NCBI GenBank assembly: GCA_963674835.2
Contig: CAXXKC010000002.1
Location: 558,001-622,000, forward strand
Source: G963674835 sp963674835
GTDB taxonomy: Bacteria > Planctomycetota > Planctomycetia > Pirellulales > Thermoguttaceae
Reading direction: 5' to 3'
DNA length: 64,000 nucleotides
The position numbers and the translations under genes were made by a program. A model generated the notes under the pieces. That model made no database searches, was not told where the DNA came from, and saw only the letters and a list, made by a program, of their open reading frames with translations. This document shows positions 35,658-42,783 of this stretch, piece by piece. How positions within the stretch are numbered: the stretch's first letter is position 1; the number at the start of each line of letters is the position of its first letter.

Positions 35658-36038
35658 GAGAAACCCCGCTGTACGCACGATTCTCGGATAGCCGAGTTTC
35701 CCGATGCGGTAGGGAGAAGCCTGGCGGAGTGCCTCCCAAGTCGCGCGGCGCGTCCCTCCCGGGAAGAGCGTTGCCAGCGGGGTCTTCAGTTCGATTTGTT
35801 CCAGCGGGATCTCCGTGACGGCGCCGATCAGCTCTTGCACGTTCGTCCAAAGCGCGTGGTTTAGGCGGATGTCGTTTCGACCCACGTCGCGCAGATGGAG
35901 CTTGCGGAGAATGAGGTCGTAGAGATCGCCCACCTGGACGTCTCTGTCGTGCAGAATCGATTTGAAATCGTCCTGAGAGAGGTCGATTCCGAACTGCCTC
36001 TCAATGCGAAACGTGATGTCGAGAAGATCAAGGCCCAT
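35654..36038 (-). pseudogene. 5' fragment of an IS-disrupted acyl-carrier-like membrane protein gene
   Basis: From the ATG at 36038 the frame encodes an acyl-carrier-protein-like helical region (MGLDLLDITFRIERQFGI, DDFKSIL, VGDLYDLIL) and a second helical segment. It then enters the first membrane helix (TAGFLLA), where the IS interrupts it. It currently ends three codons into the IS. The intact gene probably encoded a membrane-anchored carrier-like protein with carrier-type domains on both sides of its membrane segments. No Ser phosphopantetheine site (DSL) is visible, so carrier activity is uncertain. Confidence 0.8.
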
Positions 36039-36419
36039 GGTCGTAGACCGCCTTGCGCGAGAGGCCGGAATGGCCACACCCGGGCCACAACTCGTGAAGT
36101 GTTTAGCAGTTACGATCCATCGATTCTACACATTCCGCGTTCGGCGGCAAGGATCCCGCGGCAAGCGCATCGACGTTCGACGAGTTACAATCCTGTCACC
36201 GAGGTGCCTGCCAACGGACAATTGTGTCGCTAGAACCGTGTCGGTCGGTGGGTTTCGATGAGCACGTTCCGCCTGTTTCGCGGCACAACAGACGGCCGGA
36301 TGGGCCTTTGCAGGCCCAGAGGCCACGTGATTGGTACGCCACTTGCGTACGGTGCCGACCGAGGTGCGTGGCACCCGTGTCTGTGAGTGACATGTCGAAC
36401 CGGTGAGGTGAGCGGTACG
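36039..36419. other. Intergenic region between the disrupted gene and the TauE/SafE gene
   Basis: These 381 bp separate divergent genes. One short hairpin is visible (TGGGCCT at 36301-36307 with AGGCCCA at 36312-36318), without a T-run. I see no gene and no named RNA element. Confidence 0.4.
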
Positions 36420-37232
36420 ATGAGACTTGGCATACTGGCGGGAGGGGTCGGACTGTTTAGTGCGGGAATCGGCGTCGGCGGCGGCGCGCTGCTCGTGCCT
36501 GGACTGATCCGTTTCGGTCCGTACGACTTCCGCCGGGCAAGCAGTCTGTCGTTGGCCACGATCGCCCCGATCAGCTTCGTCGGCGGAATCACACACATAG
36601 CGTTCCTGGGAGAGGGGTTTCCGCTGGCACAGCTTGTATCGTTCATTGCCGCGGGGGCGGTCGGCGTTTTGCTCGGAGGGAGCATGTTGCGCCGTCTGCC
36701 AACTCAGGGGCTGACGGCCGCGTTCGCCCTGTTCCTTGTCTTTGTGGGCCTGAAGATGCTGACCGGCTGGAACTTCGCATCGGTCGCAATCCACGGCATC
36801 GACGGATGTCGTGCCTTGCATCCTATTGCATCGCTCACGCTCTTCGGCGGCGCGGTGGGGGCGATTTCGGCCCTGCTGGGCGTAGGCTGCGGATTGATTA
36901 TCGTGCCCTTCTGCGTCTATGTTCTCGGGTTCGGCATGCAACCGGCCATCACGTTTTCGTTGGCCGCGATGTTCTTCCTGACTTCGGCGGGGGCGATCGG
37001 GCGTTATCGTAAGGGACTGCTTGAGGTGACCGCGGCCAAGGAAATGATGCCTATGGCTCTTGTCGGCGCCGTAGTCGGTGCGACCATTTCGTCGCAATTG
37101 CCCGACGCGCTTCTGCGGCAGGCCTTTGGAGCCTTCCTACTGTTAGTAGGCGCGAAGCATGTGGTTCAGGAGCTCATGCAGGTTGTTGCCCCCCCGGCTA
37201 AGGAAGCACTTCAGCCAGATGGTCGGGAGTGA
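36420..37232 (+). CDS. TauE/SafE family permease (sulfite exporter-like)
   Basis: The 270-residue inner-membrane protein has about eight hydrophobic helices in two similar halves. Family signatures are GIGVGGGALLVPGL in the first half and LGVGCGLIIVPF in the second. The family moves sulfite, sulfoacetate or related organic anions. The ATG at 36420 follows GAGGTGAG. The YezD-like gene 42 bp downstream belongs to a family often linked to sulfur assimilation, which supports a sulfur-related role (inference). Confidence 0.88.
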   Translation: MRLGILAGGVGLFSAGIGVGGGALLVPGLIRFGPYDFRRASSLSLATIAPISFVGGITHIAFLGEGFPLAQLVSFIAAGAVGVLLGGSMLRRLPTQGLTAAFALFLVFVGLKMLTGWNFASVAIHGIDGCRALHPIASLTLFGGAVGAISALLGVGCGLIIVPFCVYVLGFGMQPAITFSLAAMFFLTSAGAIGRYRKGLLEVTAAKEMMPMALVGAVVGATISSQLPDALLRQAFGAFLLLVGAKHVVQELMQVVAPPAKEALQPDGRE

Positions 37233-37274
37233 AACACCCATGGGTAGACGCGAGCCATCGACCGCGGAGACGGA

Positions 37275-37502
37275 ATGACTGAACGAGAGGCAACCGACAT
37301 GGAATCACATCACGTCCGATGCAGAGCGCTGACGCCTGCGCACGGCGAAGACGGCGAGGCGTACTGCGAAACGGAAAACGGCCGCTGGGTCGGCATCGTC
37401 AAGAAGTTCATCCAGGGCCTCGACTACGGCGAGGTCGTGTTGAGCGTCCATGCGGGAAAGGTCGTGCAAGTGGAACGCACTGAGAAGGTCCGCTTCCACT
37501 AG
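37275..37502 (+). CDS. Small YezD/DUF2292-like protein
   Basis: The 75-residue soluble protein has the C-terminal pattern IQGLDYGEVVLSVHAGKVVQ followed by VERTEKVRF, which resembles YezD/DUF2292 proteins (a beta hairpin ending in the ER/EK-x-R motif). GGAG precedes the ATG at 37275; an internal ATG at 37299 also has a purine-rich site. Function of the family is unknown. It follows the TauE/SafE gene closely and is likely in its operon. Confidence 0.7.
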   Translation: MTEREATDMESHHVRCRALTPAHGEDGEAYCETENGRWVGIVKKFIQGLDYGEVVLSVHAGKVVQVERTEKVRFH

Positions 37503-37659
37503 TGGCAGGCATTACGCGCTCATCAGAGGCGGCGCACCAACGTATCAAGGAATAACGGCCAACCGGACCACCGGAAGCTCGTATGTCCAATCAAGCGCAC
37601 TCGACTCTACCTGACATCAGGAGAATCGGCCGTGGTGGTTCAAGCTTCCGGAGGTCTTC

Positions 37660-38727
37660 ATGTTTGCTTTGGAACTCTCGTTGCATCGCGGTGGTTCGGC
37701 TGGAGCGCGTTCTCCTGGGGTGCGTGCTCGATCGGGGTTCACGCTCATCGAGCTGCTGGTAGTGATCGCGGTGATTGGAGTGCTCATTTCGCTTCTGCTG
37801 CCGGCCGTTCAGGCTGTGAGAGAAGCGAGCCGGAGAATGAGTTGCTCCAACAATCTCAAGCAGTGCTTGCTGGCAATGCATTGCTACCACGGCGCGTACG
37901 GCACCTTCCCGGGAATGATGCGCGTCGACCAGCAGACGTTTTCGGTCCAATCGAAGCTCTTGCCGTTCGCCGAACAGTCGAATCTGCAAAACCTTATCGA
38001 TTTTAGCAAGCCCATTCTCGAATCCGGCCCGACCGGCGCGTTGGACGTCGACAACGGGGTGGCTGCGCGATACGTTGTGCCCATGTATCGATGCCCTTCT
38101 GACGGTGAAGAGGACATATACACCGAGTTTTTCACGCTGACGGCAGACCAGGCGTTTGCCGGCGGTAACTACATGGTGTGTACGGGCACGGCAACCGGGA
38201 CGACGTACGATGTGCGTTATCCGACCGATGGATTGTACTATATCGACTCCTTCCGCCGGGTGGCCGACATTCGCGACGGGTCGAGCAGCACGATTGCCAT
38301 GTCGGAGACGTTGCTCGGCGACCATTCGCAAACCACCGGAACTCAGCCGGCCAACTTCCTGCGGATCATGGGCCGCGGAAATGGTTGGGTCGCCAGTAGC
38401 TCGGGGCCCGGATATCCGGGAATCGCCGACCCCGACATCCAGGCGGATCTTCTCGACCACAGCGGTAACGTTTGGGTCGGCTGGCGGGCGATGGCTTGGA
38501 TCATTAGCAAGTCGCACTTCACGGCCTTTTCGACTTACAGTACGCCAAACCCACCACATGCCGATTGGGTCGCATTCGGAAATGGATTTCTGGCCGCTCG
38601 AAGCAACCATCCGCTGGGGGTGAACGTCGCCATGTGTGACGGTAGCGTTCGGTTCATGAGCGATTCTATCGATCTGGCAACGTGGCGGGCGCTGGGAACC
38701 ATTGCCGATGGCGAGGTGCTCCCCTAA
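37660..38727 (+). CDS. DUF1559 prepilin-like protein (type II secretion pseudopilin fold)
   Basis: The 355-residue exported protein has the prepilin cleavage/methylation signal SGFTLIELLVVIAVIGVLIS (residues ~25-45), followed by PAVQAVREASRRMSC. A C-terminal H-X9-DG box (HPLGVNVAMCDG) is also present. This combination defines the DUF1559 family, which is massively expanded in planctomycetes. It would be processed by a prepilin peptidase and assembled at the envelope. GGAGG precedes the ATG. It appears independent of the nif genes, although it is just upstream of nifA on the same strand. Confidence 0.95.
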   Translation: MFALELSLHRGGSAGARSPGVRARSGFTLIELLVVIAVIGVLISLLLPAVQAVREASRRMSCSNNLKQCLLAMHCYHGAYGTFPGMMRVDQQTFSVQSKLLPFAEQSNLQNLIDFSKPILESGPTGALDVDNGVAARYVVPMYRCPSDGEEDIYTEFFTLTADQAFAGGNYMVCTGTATGTTYDVRYPTDGLYYIDSFRRVADIRDGSSSTIAMSETLLGDHSQTTGTQPANFLRIMGRGNGWVASSSGPGYPGIADPDIQADLLDHSGNVWVGWRAMAWIISKSHFTAFSTYSTPNPPHADWVAFGNGFLAARSNHPLGVNVAMCDGSVRFMSDSIDLATWRALGTIADGEVLP

Positions 38728-38783
38728 CCCAACGCGGATCGAACCAGGACGAATAGTGGTTTATACGTTTCCCGGTCCCACCA

Positions 38784-38796
38784 GTGCGTTCCGCAC
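38784..38796. promoter_or_regulatory. Short palindrome upstream of the nifA promoter
   Basis: GTGCGTTCCGCAC is a 5-bp-arm palindrome 26 bp upstream of the -24 element. It could bind an activator, but it matches neither the NifA nor the NtrC consensus. Confidence 0.25.
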
Positions 38797-38821
38797 AAGG
38801 CGTTCATCGCAGAGCGGAGTT

Positions 38822-38837
38822 TGGCATGCGCATTGCA
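38822..38837 (+). promoter_or_regulatory. Sigma-54 promoter (-24/-12) upstream of nifA
   Basis: TGGCAT-N5-TTGCA fits the sigma-54 consensus, with the invariant GG (38823-38824) and GC (38835-38836) separated by exactly 10 bp. Transcription would start near 38848, about 145 nt before the nifA ATG. This implies that an enhancer-binding protein, perhaps NifA itself or an NtrC-like protein, drives nifA. No TGT-N10-ACA site was found in the ~200 bp upstream. Confidence 0.65.
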
Positions 38838-38993
38838 GAGTGCTGGAATTCACGTGCAAACCGCCGATGGATCTGTCGATCTGCGCGCAAAACGCGCAGG
38901 CCGTGCCCAAGGAATAGGTGTGCATCCGGACGATTCGCGAGAAGTGGCGATGTTACAAGCTCGTGCCGCCAATCGGTGCGGGCAGGAAACTGC

Positions 38994-40574
38994 ATGGATA
39001 CCGTTACCGACGAACAACGAGTCTCTCATCTACAGCAGCACGAAGCCGATTTGAACGTCCTGGCCGAAATCGCGGCCCTGGTCTCGGTGCAGTGTGAACC
39101 GCAGCATTTGCTCAGCTCGGTGTTTCAAGTGCTAAAGCGAACGCTCGGCATGCTGCGTGGCACGGTGATGTTGCTCCTGGGCGACGGCAAGGAACTCATT
39201 CTTGAGGCGGCCGAAGGCGCCGCCCGGGAAACGGTCGTCGGAGCGCGCTACGGCAAAGGCGAGGGCGTGCTCGGTCTGGTGGTGGAGACCGCCCGGCCGA
39301 TCGCCGTTCCGCGCGTTTCCGAGGAACCGCGATTCCAGAACCGCATCCACAAGCGGCCGGCGTCGGAGTGTGCCGACGTGAGCTTCCTATGCGTGCCGAT
39401 TCGTCTGGAGAGCAAGGTGATCGGCACGCTCTCGGTCGACCTGCCCGCCCAATCCCCAGAACTGCTCTCCGAGAGGCTCCGAGTGCTGGAGATCGTCGCC
39501 AGCATGATTGCGTATGACGTGCGAGCGCAGCAGGGCGAAGCGATGCGCCGCCAAGCGTTGGAGGCGGAGAATCTGCGTCTGCGCGACGCACTTCAAGAAC
39601 AGTTTCGCCCGGAAAACATGGTTGGCAACTCGCACGGCATGCGGGAAGTGTACCTGAAGATCAAGCAGGTGGCCCTCAGCGATACGACGGTGCTCATTCG
39701 GGGCGAGTCGGGTACCGGCAAGGAACTCGTCGCTTCGGCCGTGCATTACAGCAGCCCCCGGGCGAAACAGCGTTTTGTAAAGGTGAATTGCGCTGCACTG
39801 AACGAAAACCTGCTGGAAAGCGAGCTGTTCGGCCACGAGCGGGGTGCCTTCACGGGCGCCCTGCACGCCCGAAGCGGCCGGATCGAGGAGGCGGAAGGCG
39901 GAACGCTCTTCCTGGACGAAATCGGCGATTTTTCTCCCGCGATTCAGGTCAAATTGCTCCGCGTGTTACAGGAACGCGAGTACGAGCGGGTGGGAAGCAA
40001 CCGGACCGTGAAGGCGGACGTCCGCATCATCGCCGCCACCAACCAGGACTTGGAGGCTCGCGTCGCGTCGAGTCAGTTTCGCCAGGACCTGTACTATCGC
40101 ATCCACGTGTTCCCGATCGCCCTTCCACCGCTTCGGGAGCGGCGGGAGGATATTCTACTGCTGGCCGACTACTTCGTGGCAAAGTACGCCAAGAAGCTTG
40201 GAAAGCCGGTGCGGCGGATCAGCACGCCCGCCATCAACATGATGTTCGCGTACCATTGGCCCGGTAACGTCCGAGAGCTGGAAAACTGCATCGAATACGC
40301 CGTGCTTTTGGCATCGGATGGTGTCGTCCATGGGCACCATCTGCCGCCCACGCTGCAAATGCCCGTGGCCGGCGAAATCGTCGAGCGAGGGACGTTCAAG
40401 GCACGCATCGAGTTGGTCGAACGCGACTTGATCACCGACGCGGTGAAGACCTGCCACGGAAGCGTCACCGCGGCAGCCGAGCAACTGGGCATCACACCGC
40501 GGATGGTTCGCTACAAGATCAAGAAGCTGGGGATTGACCACCAGAAGTTCTCGCGACCGCGTTCCGGCTCGTAG
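38994..40574 (+). CDS. nifA: NifA, sigma-54-dependent activator of nitrogen fixation
   Basis: The 526-residue enhancer-binding protein has an N-terminal GAF domain (~20-175) and an AAA+ domain (~208-435). The latter carries Walker A GESGTGKE (237-244), the sigma-54 contact loop GAFTGA (284-289) and Walker B TLFLDEIGDF. A Fis-type helix-turn-helix lies at the C-terminus (~480-515, TAAAEQLGITPRMVRYKIKK). The Cys-rich motif that makes many NifA proteins oxygen-sensitive, normally between the AAA+ and DNA-binding domains, is not present. The ATG at 38994 has AGGA six bases upstream. No nifL is adjacent. Its position before a sigma-54-driven nifH makes the NifA call strong. Confidence 0.92.
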   Translation: MDTVTDEQRVSHLQQHEADLNVLAEIAALVSVQCEPQHLLSSVFQVLKRTLGMLRGTVMLLLGDGKELILEAAEGAARETVVGARYGKGEGVLGLVVETARPIAVPRVSEEPRFQNRIHKRPASECADVSFLCVPIRLESKVIGTLSVDLPAQSPELLSERLRVLEIVASMIAYDVRAQQGEAMRRQALEAENLRLRDALQEQFRPENMVGNSHGMREVYLKIKQVALSDTTVLIRGESGTGKELVASAVHYSSPRAKQRFVKVNCAALNENLLESELFGHERGAFTGALHARSGRIEEAEGGTLFLDEIGDFSPAIQVKLLRVLQEREYERVGSNRTVKADVRIIAATNQDLEARVASSQFRQDLYYRIHVFPIALPPLRERREDILLLADYFVAKYAKKLGKPVRRISTPAINMMFAYHWPGNVRELENCIEYAVLLASDGVVHGHHLPPTLQMPVAGEIVERGTFKARIELVERDLITDAVKTCHGSVTAAAEQLGITPRMVRYKIKKLGIDHQKFSRPRSGS

Positions 40575-40776
40575 CGCCGAAGGTTCGGCGCCGCCGTCGC
40601 ATTCTCGCAGGATCATTTGCGGTCCGAGTATCGTCGGCCGTGTCCGGCTCGTCGAAGCGCAGTCACGCGACGCCATTGTTGCCAGCTTCTGCGCCTCCTA
40701 TGGCGCCGTATCCTACTGCTCGATGGATGGTCACAGGACGACAAGGCTTTCCATGGCCGGCGAGCAATCGACACTT

Positions 40777-40864
40777 TTGTCGCGCGATGGAAGTGTTTCC
40801 GACAACACAGGTTTGCGATGCCGATCACAATCGTCTAACGCTCCGATAACGTATCGCGCGACAA
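40777..40864. repeat. 12-bp inverted repeat pair flanking the nifH activator site
   Basis: TTGTCGCGCGAT (40777-40788) and its exact reverse complement ATCGCGCGACAA (40853-40864) are centred 76 bp apart and enclose the NifA-type site. They may be a pair of binding sites for an additional regulator or a looping structure. Function is unknown. Confidence 0.5.
40794..40809 (+). promoter_or_regulatory. NifA upstream activator sequence of the nif operon
   Basis: TGTTTCCGACAACACA matches the NifA site TGT-N10-ACA exactly. It is about 160 bp upstream of the -24 element, within the range over which looped NifA acts. Confidence 0.65.
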
Positions 40865-40959
40865 GTCTGTCATTACGATGCTCTCGTCAGGCGAGCTTGC
40901 CTACCGTTGCGGCCCGAGAATCTTGGCCATAATTCGGCCCTAGCGGTTTTTCGCGCCGG

Positions 40960-40975
40960 TGGCACACGGCTTGCA
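40960..40975 (+). promoter_or_regulatory. Sigma-54 promoter (-24/-12) of the nifH operon
   Basis: TGGCACACGGCTTGCA is a perfect TGGCAC-N5-TTGCA promoter. Transcription would start near 40986, giving a leader of about 79 nt before the nifH ATG. With nifA upstream and the activator site at 40794, this is the standard control region of a nif operon. I see no other gene in the 490 bp between nifA and nifH. Confidence 0.93.
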
Positions 40976-41064
40976 AACGATCAACGGCCGTCGAGAGCCG
41001 GCAACGAGGCAACAGCCCTGGTCCGGCGTGCTCTCGCGATCCAACTAGCATGAGAGGCAAGCCA

Positions 41065-41892
41065 ATGCGAAAAATCGCCATCTACGGCAAGGGTGGAATC
41101 GGGAAGTCAACAACGACACAGAACACGGTGGCGGCGCTAGCCGAGATGAAACGCAAGGTGATGGTCGTGGGCTGCGACCCGAAGGCCGATTCCACGCGTC
41201 TGTTGTTGAACGGCCTCGCGCAGAAAACGGTTCTCGATACGCTCCGCGAGGAGGGCGAGGACGTCGACCTGGACGACATTCGCCGCGAAGGATTCGGCCA
41301 GTGCCTGTGCACGGAGTCGGGCGGGCCGGAACCGGGCGTCGGCTGCGCGGGGCGAGGCATCATCACTTCAATCAACCTGCTGGAACAGCTCGGCGCTTAC
41401 GGCGCGGACCAGAAGCTGGACTACATCTTCTACGACGTGCTCGGCGACGTGGTCTGCGGCGGTTTCGCCATGCCGATCCGCGAGGGCAAAGCCCAGGAGA
41501 TCTACATCGTCTGCTCCGGTGAGATGATGGCCATGTACGCGGCGAATAACATCTGCAAGGGCATCGTCAAGTTTGCCGAGGCCGGCGGAGTGCGTTTGGG
41601 CGGGATGATCTGCAACAGCCGCCGCGTGGACAACGAACAGGAAATGATCGAGGAGTTTGCCCGGCAGCTTGGCACGCAGATGATCCACTTCCTTCCGCGC
41701 GACAACGACGTTCAGCGGGCGGAGATCAACCGGAAGACAGTCATCGAGTGGAATCCGGAATGCCCACAGGCCGACGAGTACCGCAAGCTGGCCCGGGCGA
41801 TCGACGCAAACGAGTTGTTCGTGATCCCGAAGCCGTTGGCGGTCAACGATCTGGAGACCTTGCTCCTGGACTTCGGCCTGGCACTGGTGTGA
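41065..41892 (+). CDS. nifH: NifH, nitrogenase iron protein (dinitrogenase reductase)
   Basis: The 275-residue homodimeric ATPase donates electrons to NifDK. The start MRKIAIYGKGGIGKS gives the P-loop at residues 8-15. The 4Fe-4S ligands are Cys94 (GVGCAGRGI) and Cys131 (DVVCGGFAMP), and Arg97 corresponds to the ADP-ribosylation site of other NifH proteins. The ATG at 41065 was chosen because GAGAGG lies seven bases upstream and it gives the classical N-terminus. ESGGPEPGVGCAGRGIITS fits anaerobe-type (cluster III-like) NifH. First gene of the sigma-54 operon. Confidence 0.98.
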   Translation: MRKIAIYGKGGIGKSTTTQNTVAALAEMKRKVMVVGCDPKADSTRLLLNGLAQKTVLDTLREEGEDVDLDDIRREGFGQCLCTESGGPEPGVGCAGRGIITSINLLEQLGAYGADQKLDYIFYDVLGDVVCGGFAMPIREGKAQEIYIVCSGEMMAMYAANNICKGIVKFAEAGGVRLGGMICNSRRVDNEQEMIEEFARQLGTQMIHFLPRDNDVQRAEINRKTVIEWNPECPQADEYRKLARAIDANELFVIPKPLAVNDLETLLLDFGLALV

Positions 41893-41920
41893 GAAGATTG
41901 GCTATTCAGGAGAGGTTCGC

Positions 41921-42283
41921 ATGAGAATGATTCGCGCCATCATCCGACCGGACACGTCGCCGGTGGTATTGTCTGCCCTGCTGGAAGCGGGATTTCCCGC
42001 CGTGACCAAGATGGACGTCTATGGTCGAGGAAAACAGCGGGGCATGAAGATCGGCGAGGTAACTTACGACGAGTTGCCCAAGGAGATGATCCTCATCGTG
42101 GTTAACGATGAGGACGCGGACTTCGTGATCGACGTGATTATGAAGACGGCTCGCACGGAGCCGGACGGAGCGTTCGGCGACGGGAAGGTGTTCGTCTCGG
42201 CCGTCGAGGAGGTATACACCGTGCGAACCGGAAGCCGCGACGACGTAGAGGCCGTCACGACCAGTGCGGAAACGGCCGGATAG
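41921..42283 (+). CDS. nifI1: NifI1, PII-family nitrogenase regulator
   Basis: The 120-residue PII-like protein forms a complex with NifI2 that binds and inhibits dinitrogenase when ammonium is available and is released by 2-oxoglutarate and ATP (established for methanogens). It has the diagnostic T-loop DVYGRGKQRGMKIGEVTYDE and the C-terminal GAFGDGKVFVSAVEEVYTVR. AGGAG precedes the ATG at 41921, 28 bp after nifH. Position between nifH and nifD is the hallmark of nifI1. Confidence 0.95.
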   Translation: MRMIRAIIRPDTSPVVLSALLEAGFPAVTKMDVYGRGKQRGMKIGEVTYDELPKEMILIVVNDEDADFVIDVIMKTARTEPDGAFGDGKVFVSAVEEVYTVRTGSRDDVEAVTTSAETAG

Positions 42284-42300
42284 CGCGGAGTTTGCTACAC

Positions 42301-42321
42301 AGCCGAGGGCGGCTGGGCTAC
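42301..42321. repeat. REP-like palindromic repeat, copy 2 (between nifI1 and nifI2)
   Basis: AGCCG-AGGG-CGGCT followed by GGGCTAC is the same core as at 11128-11148. It lies inside the nif transcript in the 86-bp nifI1-nifI2 gap, where the hairpin could affect mRNA stability. Confidence 0.5.
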
Positions 42322-42369
42322 ATGGCATGGACAAGTGAGGGCGACAGGGCCATAGGAACGAGGGGTGTT

Positions 42370-42756
42370 ATGAAAGAGGTTGTGGCGATCATTCGCATGA
42401 ACAAGATGAACCAGACCAAGCGGGCCTTGGCCGACGTGGGAGTCGCCTCGTTCAGCGCCCGCAAGGTCGCAGGACGCGGGAAGGGGAAGGTGGACTACCT
42501 GCTTCTGCGCGGCGCCGAGGCCGGCTGTGAGGAGGCCATCGTCCAACTCGGCCCCGGCCCCAAACTCATCCCCAAGCGGCTTTTGACGATCGTCGTTCCC
42601 GACGAGTTGGTCCCCTCGGTCGTGCGGACACTGATTGCCGTGAACCAGACCGGACATCCGGGCGACGGCAAGGTCTTTGTCATGCCGATTCTCGACGCGT
42701 TGCGCGTTCGGACCGGCGAGCGGGGTGATGTCGTCCTGGACGAAGCATTGGCTTAA
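42370..42756 (+). CDS. nifI2: NifI2, PII-family nitrogenase regulator
   Basis: From the ATG at 42370 the protein has 128 residues and starts MKEVVAIIRMNKMNQTKRAL, very close to known NifI2 proteins. It has the long NifI2-type T-loop region (SARKVAGRGKGKVDYLLLRG) and the conserved GHPGDGKVFVMPILDALRVR. It partners NifI1 in 2-oxoglutarate-responsive inhibition of NifDK. The open frame extends upstream through the palindromic repeat, but that part is not conserved. Confidence 0.95.
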   Translation: MKEVVAIIRMNKMNQTKRALADVGVASFSARKVAGRGKGKVDYLLLRGAEAGCEEAIVQLGPGPKLIPKRLLTIVVPDELVPSVVRTLIAVNQTGHPGDGKVFVMPILDALRVRTGERGDVVLDEALA

Positions 42757-42783
42757 GCGCAGAAACCACTGGAGTTCGAGGTT

